DNA of 5,472 nt from Acidobacteriota bacterium (GTDB taxonomy: Bacteria; Acidobacteriota; Terriglobia; Acidoferrales; UBA7541): positions 1 to 5,472 of the forward strand of contig JAFAZL010000877.1 in the NCBI GenBank assembly GCA_019239815.1. The letters are read 5' to 3'. The number at the start of each line of letters is the position of its first letter. The first letter of the stretch is position 1. A program made the translations under genes and the position numbers. Below, one piece after another: positions 1 to 5,472 of this stretch. Below the pieces are notes generated by a model. That model had not been told where the DNA came from. It searched no databases and saw nothing but the letters and a program-made list of their open reading frames with translations.

Positions 1-76
1 GCTCGCGCAGTGGAGGGACCCCGGCTTGATCTCAGCTCCAATCGACTTCGAGGAGATTGAGCTCCAGCCGGACTTC

Positions 77-1405
77 TCAGATCCGCTTCACCAGCCCCTC
101 ATCCGTCGCCTTCGTATTCCTCACCAACAGCAACACCAGAGTCATCCCAACGAACGGAATTAATCCAGCAACCACAACAATAGGATCAAACGCATGCGGC
201 CCCGCCGCCGCATGAGCATCCGAAAAATGCCCGATCAGCTCGAACGCAATGATTGTCCCAATCCCCGCCGTAGTCCCGCTCATCCCGCTGACCGTCGCCA
301 CCGACCGGCTCTCAAACAAATCCGTCGGCAACACATTCGCGATCGTCGAAAACGCAGCATACGCAAACGTCGCGATCGCGAACAACAAAGTAATGATCCA
401 TAGCTTCATCGTGAAAATCGTCGGGATCAGCAGCATCACACCAAACCCGCCAAACACTACCATCGATTTTCGCGCCGCCCCAACCGACCAGCCGCGCTTG
501 ATCAGAACGCCGGAAATCCAGCCGCCGAAGAAATTCCCGAGGTCCGCTGCAAGAAACGGAATCCACACCGCAACCAGACCGCTCTTCAGCTCGATTCCCT
601 TCGCAACCAAGAAAATCGGAAACCAATCCGTCACAAAAAACCAAACCGGATCGGTCAGCCCCTTCGATACCAGCGTCCCCCAGGTTTGAGGCAGCTTCAG
701 CAAATCGCGCCATTTCGGTAGTGTGCGCGTTCCAGCTTCGCCCGCGTCGATCGATTCCTTCTCGATGTCGTGCAGCAGCATCTGCCGCTCTTCATCTGTA
801 ATTCGCGGATGCTCTTGCGGCCGGAAGTACATCTTGCGCCACACGATGAGCCACAAAAATCCCAGCAAGCCCGGAATCACGAACGCGACGCGCCAGCCCC
901 AGTGCAAATAAATCGGCAGAATGATGAACGGCGCCACGGCCCCGCCCACCGACGACCCGCTGTCGTAAAACGCCGCCGCCAACCCCCGCTCGCGATTCGG
1001 AAACCACTCCGAAACTGCCTTGCTCGCCCCCGGCCAGTTCGCCGATTCGCCCAACCCGAGCAGAAATCGAAATCCGGCAAAGCTCGCAAATCCGTTCGCC
1101 AGCGAGGTGAGCAGCGACACCAGCGAATACCAGATGACGCTGATCGTCAGCCCGCGCCGCGTCCCCACGCGATCGATCTGCCTTCCGCAAACCGTCTGCC
1201 CGATCGAATACGCCACGCGAAACGCGATCGCGATGTTCGCGTAGTCCGTATTCGTCCAGTGAAAATCCTGCTTGAGAAAAGGAGCCAGAATCGACAGCGT
1301 CTGCCGGTCGATATAATTGATGACGGTCGACGCGAACAAAATCCCGCCGATCCACCATCGCAGCGAAGGAATCCCGCGGGTCCCGCTCACACGAGTTTGA
1401 GTCAT
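77..1405 (-). CDS. MFS transporter, hexuronate/organic-anion (ACS) family
   Basis: Predicted inner-membrane secondary transporter that probably brings in a sugar acid or similar anion by symport. From the ATG at 1405 it has 442 residues, a normal family length, with about twelve hydrophobic segments: six between residues 15 and 190 and six between 243 and 428. A charged cytoplasmic loop at about 191-240 separates the halves. Family marks are YIDRQTLS (31-38) at the end of helix 1, the MFS loop motif GRQIDRVGTRR (74-84), and a stretch with GLGESANWPGASK and EWFPNRERG (113-141), typical of ExuT/GudP-like carriers. The second half has LPTDLF followed by VATVSG (359-374). An in-frame GTG at 1423 would add six residues; its AGGA lies about 15 bases upstream, and the ATG has no clear ribosome site, so the start is unresolved. 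The gene stands alone and divergent from the kinase operon. The exact substrate cannot be read from sequence; galacturonate/glucuronate is a family-based guess. Confidence 0.93.
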   Translation of the reverse strand: MTQTRVSGTRGIPSLRWWIGGILFASTVINYIDRQTLSILAPFLKQDFHWTNTDYANIAIAFRVAYSIGQTVCGRQIDRVGTRRGLTISVIWYSLVSLLTSLANGFASFAGFRFLLGLGESANWPGASKAVSEWFPNRERGLAAAFYDSGSSVGGAVAPFIILPIYLHWGWRVAFVIPGLLGFLWLIVWRKMYFRPQEHPRITDEERQMLLHDIEKESIDAGEAGTRTLPKWRDLLKLPQTWGTLVSKGLTDPVWFFVTDWFPIFLVAKGIELKSGLVAVWIPFLAADLGNFFGGWISGVLIKRGWSVGAARKSMVVFGGFGVMLLIPTIFTMKLWIITLLFAIATFAYAAFSTIANVLPTDLFESRSVATVSGMSGTTAGIGTIIAFELIGHFSDAHAAAGPHAFDPIVVVAGLIPFVGMTLVLLLVRNTKATDEGLVKRI

Positions 1406-1485
1406 GAGATCGTCATCGCGCACGGTAACGCGCAGCTTTCCTTCTTGATCCGCAACAATCTGACGATCACTGGCCCGTCCCCTGT

Positions 1486-1522
1486 TTGAAACCTACCGTA
1501 ACCTGTCGAAACTTCTCGAAAC
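1486..1522. promoter_or_regulatory. Three phased GAAAC boxes, candidate operator of the transporter
   Basis: T(T/C)GAAAC occurs at 1486-1492, 1506-1512 and 1516-1522, so the copies start 20 and 10 bases apart, on the same face of the helix. Read on the minus strand they are GTTTC(G/A)A boxes lying 63-100 bases upstream of the transporter GTG. Such spacing is typical of tandem binding by a regulator; the regulator is unknown. Binding is inference, the repeats are seen directly. Confidence 0.35.
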
Positions 1523-1601
1523 CACAGACGCGAGAACGCCGCACGATTCTACACGCGCCTGTGAATATCGCATCCCTTTTGCCCACCAGCACTTGAGAAA
1601 T

Positions 1602-1649
1602 ACTTGGCGATGCAGTGTCTGCCTCTGCCACTTTGCGATGCAGTGTCGG
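1602..1649. repeat. 20-base direct repeat, period 28, upstream of the kinase operon
   Basis: Two copies of ACTTnGCGATGCAGTGTCnG lie at 1602-1621 and 1630-1649, identical at 18 of 20 positions, with an exact 13-base core (GCGATGCAGTGTC at 1607-1619 and 1635-1647). The second copy covers the candidate -35 hexamer of the downstream promoter, so a regulator binding here could repress or activate the kinase-phosphatase operon. No regulator family is recognised. Confidence 0.45.
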
Positions 1650-1662
1650 GCTGTGTTGTAAT
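1633..1662 (+). promoter_or_regulatory. Candidate extended -10 promoter for the three-gene operon
   Basis: TTGCGA (1633-1638, 4 of 6 matches to a sigma-70 -35) is followed after 18 bases by TGTAAT (1657-1662, 5 of 6 matches to a -10). The -10 is preceded by TGT (1654-1656), giving an extended -10. Transcription would start near 1669, leaving a leader of about 30 bases before the ATG at 1699. It is the best promoter match I see in this gap; not experimentally supported. Confidence 0.4.
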
Positions 1663-1698
1663 GTTCGTGTAACAAACGCTGATTAATCTCCAACGCAG

Positions 1699-2475
1699 AT
1701 GCCTACTAGCTCCGTCGAGAATCCGGAATCGTCACAAAAGTCGCCTCGAACAGAGGCCGCCAAATCCACATTGCCCCAGCCGGGACGCCCCGTTCCCAGC
1801 CGCGCGTATCCAGGCGCGCTCATCGTCGTTGAAGGCACCGACGGCTCGGGCAAGAGCACGCAGCTCTATCTTCTGAAGCGCTGGCTCGAAATCGGTGGCT
1901 ACCGGCTGCATTTCACCGAGTGGAATTCGTCTCCGCTAGTAAAATCTGCGACGCGGCGCGGGAAGCAGCGGCGACTCCTTACACCGACGACGTTTTCGCT
2001 TTTGCATGCGGCCGACTTCGCCGATCGCTGCGAGCGTCAGATCATGCCGCTGTTGCAAGGCGACTATCTCGTGCTCGCTGACCGCTACGTTTACACCGCA
2101 TTCGCGCGCGACGCCGCTCGCGGCTGCCCGGAGCGCTGGCTGCGCAACCTCTATCGTTTTGCGCCGGTCCCCGACATCACGTTTTATTTCCGCGCTCCGC
2201 TCGACGTTGCCGTGCACCGCATTCTCAGCGGTCGCCCGAAACTGAAATATTACGAAGCCGGCATGGACCTCGGTCTTTCCTACGATCGCGCCGAAAGCTT
2301 CCGTTTGTTTCAGGCCCGCATCCTCGAGGGATACGACAAGATGGTCGACTCCGACAATTTTGTCGTGCTCGACGGTACTTTGCCGGTGAACAAGTTGCAG
2401 AAGCAGATGCGCGACATCGTCGCGTCGAAAATCGATCTCAAGCGCTTTGCACCCCACGCCCCCGAAGCCGAGTGA
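1699..2475 (+). CDS. Thymidylate-kinase-fold P-loop kinase, intact Walker A
   Basis: A 258-residue cytoplasmic P-loop kinase of the thymidylate kinase superfamily. Residues 1-37 are a Ser/Pro-rich, probably disordered tail. The domain starts with ALIVVEGTDGSGKST, giving Walker A G46-S53 with lysine K52. DRY follows at 128-130, a basic LID-like stretch at 174-183 (R174, R179, K181, K183), then YYEAG (184-188). Canonical dTMP kinases carry a REPGGT-like loop after strand 2 and DRYxxSxxAYQ. Here the corresponding segments read FTEW (72-75) and DRYVYTAFARD (128-138), so the phosphate acceptor may not be dTMP. An automatic pipeline would probably call it dTMP kinase (tmk); I do not, because of those differences. 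It is followed after 9 bases by a paralog sharing its unusual signature, and then by a Ppx-type phosphatase. No strong ribosome site precedes the ATG, and no other plausible start lies before the domain. Fold assignment is firm, substrate is open. Confidence 0.9.
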   Translation: MPTSSVENPESSQKSPRTEAAKSTLPQPGRPVPSRAYPGALIVVEGTDGSGKSTQLYLLKRWLEIGGYRLHFTEWNSSPLVKSATRRGKQRRLLTPTTFSLLHAADFADRCERQIMPLLQGDYLVLADRYVYTAFARDAARGCPERWLRNLYRFAPVPDITFYFRAPLDVAVHRILSGRPKLKYYEAGMDLGLSYDRAESFRLFQARILEGYDKMVDSDNFVVLDGTLPVNKLQKQMRDIVASKIDLKRFAPHAPEAE

Positions 2476-2484
2476 AGAAGCCGA

Positions 2485-3381
2485 ATGAAGAAACATCACG
2501 AAGAGAGCGCAGCCGGAATGCCTGAGCAGGAAAAAGAAAAAGACAAGGCCCCCGCAGCGGTTGCCACATCGACCACGACCACTGAGCCCACGGCCGCATC
2601 GACTCAGCCCGCACCTACGACGAAAGTTCCCGCCGCCGAGGAAGAAGCCTCGCAATATTTCTTCGGCGAGCCGCTGGTCGGCTTCGATCCCGCTGAAATT
2701 ACCGGCACACTCATCGTGATCGAAGGCATGGACGGTTCCGGCCGTTCGACGCAGATCGCGCTGCTTCAGGAATGGCTTGAGTCCGAAGGCTTCGCGGTAC
2801 AAACGAGCGGATTGCGCCGATCCAATCTTGTCGGACGTGACATCGACGAATTGCTCGCGAAGAATGCGGTCACGCGGCTGACGCTTTCGCTGATGTACGC
2901 CACCGACTTCTTCGATCAGATCGAGCACCGCATCCTGCCGGCATTGCGCGCCGGGACGGTCGTCCTCGCCGATCGATTCATCTTCACGTTGATTGCGCGC
3001 GGCGTTGTGCGCGGAATCAACCGCGATTACATCTCCGGCCTTTACGCGATGGCGCTGCGGCCTCACCTGACTTTCTGGCTCAATGTGCGACCTGAAACAG
3101 CATTCGCGCGCGAATTTAAGAAAGCCCAAGCCATCAGCTACTGGGAAGCCGGACGCGACATGTCGCTCTCGCACGATTTGTACTGGTCCTTCATTCGCTA
3201 CCAGACGATGATCAAACGAGAGTTTGAAGTGATGGCCAAGCGGCATAACTTCATCGAGCTCGACGGCGAAGCCAGCGTCTCTTCCGTCAACAAACAATTG
3301 CGGCAGCGCATCGGCGAGCGGCTCGGAATTCGCGCCACAAAATACACGCCTTCGTCGGCGCTGCAGCATCTCTGGCGTTAA
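2485..3381 (+). CDS. Thymidylate-kinase-like paralog with Lys-to-Arg P-loop
   Basis: A 298-residue paralog of the preceding protein. The first ~60 residues are low complexity: Lys/Glu-rich (about 2-21), then Ala/Thr/Pro-rich (about 22-50). The kinase-like domain begins at about 74 with TLIVIEGMDGSGRST. In the P-loop G81-S88 the normally invariant lysine is R87 (codon CGT at 2743-2745), which in most P-loop kinases strongly reduces or abolishes catalysis. The rest of the fold is retained: DRF at 163-165, TLIARG (168-173), basic residues K212 and K213, and YWEAGRD with LSHD (219-231), matching YYEAGMD and LSYD in the neighbour. There is no REPGGT-like dTMP loop. A regulatory or partner subunit of the upstream kinase is a reasonable inference; a weakly active kinase is the alternative. 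An in-frame ATG at codon 12 could also serve as start. The gene lies 9 bases after the upstream stop and 9 bases before the next start, so co-transcription is likely. Confidence 0.88.
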   Translation: MKKHHEESAAGMPEQEKEKDKAPAAVATSTTTTEPTAASTQPAPTTKVPAAEEEASQYFFGEPLVGFDPAEITGTLIVIEGMDGSGRSTQIALLQEWLESEGFAVQTSGLRRSNLVGRDIDELLAKNAVTRLTLSLMYATDFFDQIEHRILPALRAGTVVLADRFIFTLIARGVVRGINRDYISGLYAMALRPHLTFWLNVRPETAFAREFKKAQAISYWEAGRDMSLSHDLYWSFIRYQTMIKREFEVMAKRHNFIELDGEASVSSVNKQLRQRIGERLGIRATKYTPSSALQHLWR

Positions 3382-3390
3382 ACTCAACGC

Positions 3391-4932
3391 ATGCCCGAGC
3401 CCGTTCACATCGCGGCGATCGATGCCGGCTCCAACGCAGTGCGCCTTTCCGTCGCCCGCGCTTACTCCGCTCTCGACATTGAACCCCTCTATAGCGAACG
3501 CTATTCGCTGCGCCTCGGCGAAAGCGTTTTTCTTCGCCATCGCTTCACCGAAGACATTTTCAAAAAAGGCGTGAAGGCGTTCCGGCACTTCAAAGAAGTG
3601 ATGGACGAATATGGCGTCACACGCTACCGCGCCGTGGCTACCAGCGCTTCGCGTGAGGCGCGCAATCGCGATTCGTTCGTGCGCGAGATCAAGCGCAAGG
3701 CCGGCATCTCGCTGGAAGTCATCGGCACCGGTGAAGAATCGCGGCTCGGGCGCGAGGCCGCGATTGCGGTGATGGGACCAGACTCGCCACCTCGATGCAT
3801 CATCGACCTTGGCGGCGGAAGCCTCGAGATCAACATCCTCCACGACCACACCGTTGAGCAGAATGCGCAGATTCCCGTCGGCACGGTGCGATTGATGACA
3901 ACGCTGGGCATACCCGGCGTGATCCGCACGCAGCAGTCGGAGCAGGTGCGGCGCTACGTGAAGGCGCTGCTGGAATCGAAGCTGCCTAACCGGCCGAACC
4001 TTGCGGACAGTATCGCGGTGGCACTCGGCGGCAGCGCCGAAGCGCTTGCCGCGATTGCACCTGGGCCGCGCAAGCACGGCGTTCCGACCCTACAGCTTTC
4101 GCTGCTGCGCGAGCGCTTGAGTGGAATTCTCGAACGCGACGTGCGCGAACGCATGAAGGCTTACGCAGTGCGGCGCGACCGCGCCGACGTCATCGGGATC
4201 GCCGCGATCGTCTTCATCATGATCGGCCGCTATTTGAATCTGCGCACGCTCGCCGTCCCGAGCATCGGCATTCGCGAAGGATTGCTGCAAGAGATCGCGC
4301 GCGATGCCTTCTCTCGCAAAGAGCCACACCGTTACAACGCCGCTGAACGACAGGTTCTGCTTGGCACGCGCGCGTTTGCGCGTCGCCTGAAGTACGACCA
4401 GCAACATGCCGAGCACGTACGGGAGCTGAGCATCATGCTGTTCGATCAGTTGCAGCCGGTGCATCACTTGGCGCCGCATGCGCGCGTCTTGCTTGAGGCG
4501 GCGGCGATGATGCACGACGTCGGACACATGGTCAGCCATCGCGGGCATCACAAACACGGCGAATATCTTGCGCTCCACGGCGACATTCAGGGACTCGACG
4601 GCCACGATCGCTGCATCGTCGCGGCTGCAGTGCGGTATCACAATCGCAAGTCGGTTCCGGCCGGACATCATGTGGCATATTCGTCGCTCACAAACGCGGA
4701 GCAGCGGATCACACGGCGATTGGCGGCGTTGCTGCGCGTCGCGGAAGCTTTGGATCATTCGCACCGGCAGCGAGTGACGAATTTGCGTGCTTCGTTTCAG
4801 CGAGGGGCGGTGGGGTTGCGCGTCACCGCGCATGGCGACGCCGCCGAGGATTTGGTCGACGCCAACCGCAGCGCGGAGTTGTTTGAGAAGGAATTTCACG
4901 TCCGCCTCTATTTCCGCCAAGCCGATCAGTAA
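3391..4932 (+). CDS. ppx: Ppx/GppA exopolyphosphatase-family protein with HD domain
   Basis: A 513-residue ASKHA-fold phosphatase that removes phosphate from polyphosphate and/or pppGpp. The first phosphate-binding motif is DAGSNAVRL (11-19), the catalytic-glutamate segment is GTGEESRL (112-119, E115/E116), and the second phosphate loop is DLGGGSLEI (139-147); SIGIREGLL (291-299) closes the phosphatase part. Residues from about 315 form an HD domain with HAEH (339-342), MMHDVGH (373-379, H375-D376), HRGHHKHGEY (383-392), a RYHNRK turn (415-420) and EALDHSHRQ (452-460, D455). The length equals that of typical full-length Ppx rather than the short ~300-residue form. Its start fits the family, since the first motif lies at residue 11. 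It follows the second kinase-like gene by 9 bases, which suggests one operon in phosphate or alarmone metabolism. Whether it is Ppx or GppA by activity cannot be decided by eye. Long reading frames on the opposite strand here are codon-bias shadows. Confidence 0.93.
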   Translation: MPEPVHIAAIDAGSNAVRLSVARAYSALDIEPLYSERYSLRLGESVFLRHRFTEDIFKKGVKAFRHFKEVMDEYGVTRYRAVATSASREARNRDSFVREIKRKAGISLEVIGTGEESRLGREAAIAVMGPDSPPRCIIDLGGGSLEINILHDHTVEQNAQIPVGTVRLMTTLGIPGVIRTQQSEQVRRYVKALLESKLPNRPNLADSIAVALGGSAEALAAIAPGPRKHGVPTLQLSLLRERLSGILERDVRERMKAYAVRRDRADVIGIAAIVFIMIGRYLNLRTLAVPSIGIREGLLQEIARDAFSRKEPHRYNAAERQVLLGTRAFARRLKYDQQHAEHVRELSIMLFDQLQPVHHLAPHARVLLEAAAMMHDVGHMVSHRGHHKHGEYLALHGDIQGLDGHDRCIVAAAVRYHNRKSVPAGHHVAYSSLTNAEQRITRRLAALLRVAEALDHSHRQRVTNLRASFQRGAVGLRVTAHGDAAEDLVDANRSAELFEKEFHVRLYFRQADQ

Positions 4933-4971
4933 CCGGTCGCTCGCCCTCTCCTGGTTCCGTTTTGGGAAGAA

Positions 4972-4995
4972 GTGGGTATGCCCCCCATGTTTTTT
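4972..4995 (+). terminator. Weak candidate terminator after the operon
   Basis: About 40 bases after the phosphatase stop, GTGGG (4972-4976) can pair with CCCAT (4984-4988, one G-U pair) around a 7-base loop, followed by G and six T (4990-4995). The stem is short, so termination here is possible but not strong. Confidence 0.3.
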
Positions 4996-5000
4996 CAAAG

Positions 5001-5084
5001 AGTGCGCAAGCTCCGTAGAAACAAGAGGATGCGGATATACAGAAAACGGGAGTGTGCAATCGAAAGAAAACAAGAGGTTTGTGG
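5001..5084. repeat. Imperfect direct repeat, period about 50
   Basis: The block AGTGCGCAA ... AGAAACAAGAGG..TGCGG (5001-5034) recurs as AGTGTGCAA ... AGAAAACAAGAGG..TGTGG (5051-5084). The starts are 50 bases apart and the CAAGAGG cores (5022-5028 and 5071-5077) are 49 apart. The copies differ by substitutions and small indels, as expected of a decayed duplication. Confidence 0.45.
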
Positions 5085-5251
5085 AAACGCGAGAGCTTCC
5101 CATTTTGGGAATTGCAACGCGGACTGAGGTGGGCGGATTGAGTTTTGGGGCGCGAGCGACCCGTGGTGCTGGGTTGAAGCTACATGTTCGGTGCTCGCCG
5201 CTAGGTTGCGGTGCTGCATTTTGGGCTGCGCGGTTCGACGCGAGCGGTCGA

Positions 5252-5317
5252 CGGGACGGCGACGCAAAGTCGCCGTAAACAACACCGTCCCGGAGTAGCC
5301 GGCGACGCAAAGTCGCC
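5252..5317. repeat. Two exact copies of a 17-base palindromic repeat (REP-like)
   Basis: GGCGACGCAAAGTCGCC occurs exactly at 5258-5274 and 5301-5317, period 43. Each copy is a hairpin with a 6-bp GGCGAC/GTCGCC stem and a GCAAA loop; the first extends to 8 bp (5256-5276). In addition, CGGGACGG (5252-5259) is complementary to CCGTCCCG (5285-5292), forming an outer stem that competes with the first hairpin. The arrangement resembles REP/BIME elements; no transposase is in the window. Confidence 0.65.
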
Positions 5318-5378
5318 AATACAGTGCGGTCGCGACCCGACGGCGAACTTCAACGTGCCAGCCTTGGGTGAAACCGCG

Positions 5379-5412
5379 ATCGTCGAAGGGGATTATAGCA
5401 CGACGATTTTTT
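5379..5412 (+). terminator. Dyad plus T-run, possible intrinsic terminator
   Basis: ATCGTCG (5379-5385) pairs with CGACGAT (5401-5407) around a 15-base loop, and six T (5407-5412) follow directly. On the plus strand this has terminator form, although the loop is long. It would stop read-through from the upstream operon, or act as a leader attenuator for the gene starting at 5448. The same dyad could instead be an operator for the minus-strand promoter inside it. Confidence 0.35.
5392..5400 (-). promoter_or_regulatory. Perfect extended -10 on the minus strand
   Basis: The minus strand reads TGCTATAAT (5400 to 5392), an exact TGn-TATAAT extended -10. No good -35 lies 16-18 bases upstream, which extended -10 promoters can tolerate. 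Transcription would start near 5385 and run leftwards through the hairpin repeats into the antisense strand of the phosphatase gene. The element sits between the half-sites of the 7-bp dyad at 5379-5407. Confidence 0.4.
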
Positions 5413-5447
5413 CGGCTGATTCGAACTACTTGCGGAGGAGTTTTGGA

Positions 5448-5472
5448 GTGGCCAACCAGAGGAGTTGTCCAC
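5448..5472 (+). CDS. Possible 5' end of a gene cut by the window edge
   Basis: GGAGGAG (5434-5440) lies 7 bases before GTG (5448-5450), the best-formed Shine-Dalgarno and start pair in the window. Only eight codons follow (VANQRSCP) before the window ends, so neither a product nor an open frame of meaningful length can be shown. The call rests on the ribosome site alone. Confidence 0.35.

Larger units (their letters stand above)
4933..5447. other. Non-coding region with decayed and hairpin repeats
   Basis: About 515 bases without a convincing gene. Open frames that cross it (plus 4787-5278, minus 4995-5285, minus 4090-5319) have skewed composition, show no recognisable motif, and two of them only extend frames that overlap the phosphatase gene. 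What can be seen is a weak terminator just after the phosphatase, an imperfect direct repeat at 5001-5084, two exact 17-base hairpin repeats at 5258-5317, and a dyad with a T run and an extended -10 at 5379-5412. Repeats of this sort in otherwise empty DNA suggest remnants of interspersed elements. Confidence 0.6.

Noticed and set aside
34..63. Hairpin AGCTC(C)AATC/GATTGAGCT just after the transporter stop
   Set aside because: The stem has a bulge and no T-run follows on the minus strand, so it is not supported as a terminator.
2..163. Plus-strand open frame entering from the left edge and ending at TAA 161-163
   Set aside because: Its first ~25 codons could pass as protein, but it would overlap the transporter's 3' end by about 85 bases and nothing in it is recognisable. 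Bases 1-76 may equally be intergenic repeat.
770..1489. 239-residue plus-strand open frame
   Set aside because: It is opposite the MFS transporter, Arg/Pro/Gln-rich and without any motif: a shadow frame.
1564..1572. TGCGATATT on the minus strand as a transporter promoter
   Set aside because: Only 4 of 6 matches to a -10, no -35 at proper distance, and about 140 bases from the start codon.
1493..1693. 66-residue minus-strand open frame in the divergent gap
   Set aside because: It runs across the candidate promoter and repeats and has no ribosome site or recognisable motif.
1936..4077. 713-residue open frame on the minus strand
   Set aside because: It lies opposite three plus-strand genes with clear motifs. 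Its translation is rich in Arg/Ala/His/Asp with no recognisable domain, as expected from GC-rich codon bias.
4090..5319. 409-residue minus-strand open frame starting with TTG
   Set aside because: It is antisense to the phosphatase gene and then runs through repeats; skewed composition and no motif. The minus-strand -10 at 5392-5400 lies upstream of it, so a short transcript remains possible, but not a supported protein.

Overview
The window looks like a chromosomal segment of a moderately GC-rich bacterium. Gene style suggests an Acidobacteriota-like (Terriglobia/Koribacter-type) genome: tandem thymidylate-kinase-like genes next to a Ppx-type gene, weak Shine-Dalgarno signals, and decayed short repeats between genes. 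This assignment is a recollection-based inference; no rRNA or marker gene is present to prove it.

Layout. A 12-helix major facilitator transporter of the hexuronate/organic-anion (ACS) type is on the minus strand (77-1405, possibly from 1423). A roughly 275-base divergent intergenic region follows, holding two separate sets of short direct repeats: GAAAC boxes on helical phasing near the transporter, and a 28-base-period repeat overlapping a plausible extended -10 promoter for the plus-strand genes. From 1699 to 4932 three plus-strand genes are tightly packed, with 9-base gaps at both junctions: two paralogous thymidylate-kinase-fold proteins, then a full-length Ppx/GppA phosphatase with an HD domain. 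From 4933 to 5447 I see no convincing gene. That stretch has decayed direct repeats, two exact copies of a 17-base hairpin repeat, and a dyad that is either a terminator (plus strand) or an operator around a perfect extended -10 (minus strand). A well-placed ribosome binding site and a GTG at 5448 may begin a gene cut off by the window end.

How the genes may work together. The two kinase-like proteins share a signature that differs from ordinary dTMP kinases, and both lack the usual dTMP-binding motifs. The first has an intact P-loop. In the second the invariant P-loop lysine is arginine. Sitting in one apparent operon with a polyphosphate/guanosine-pentaphosphate phosphatase, they could form an active/regulatory kinase pair acting in phosphate, polyphosphate or alarmone metabolism. 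This is the most interesting possibility in the window and is inference from motifs and context only. The divergent transporter has no evident functional link to the operon.
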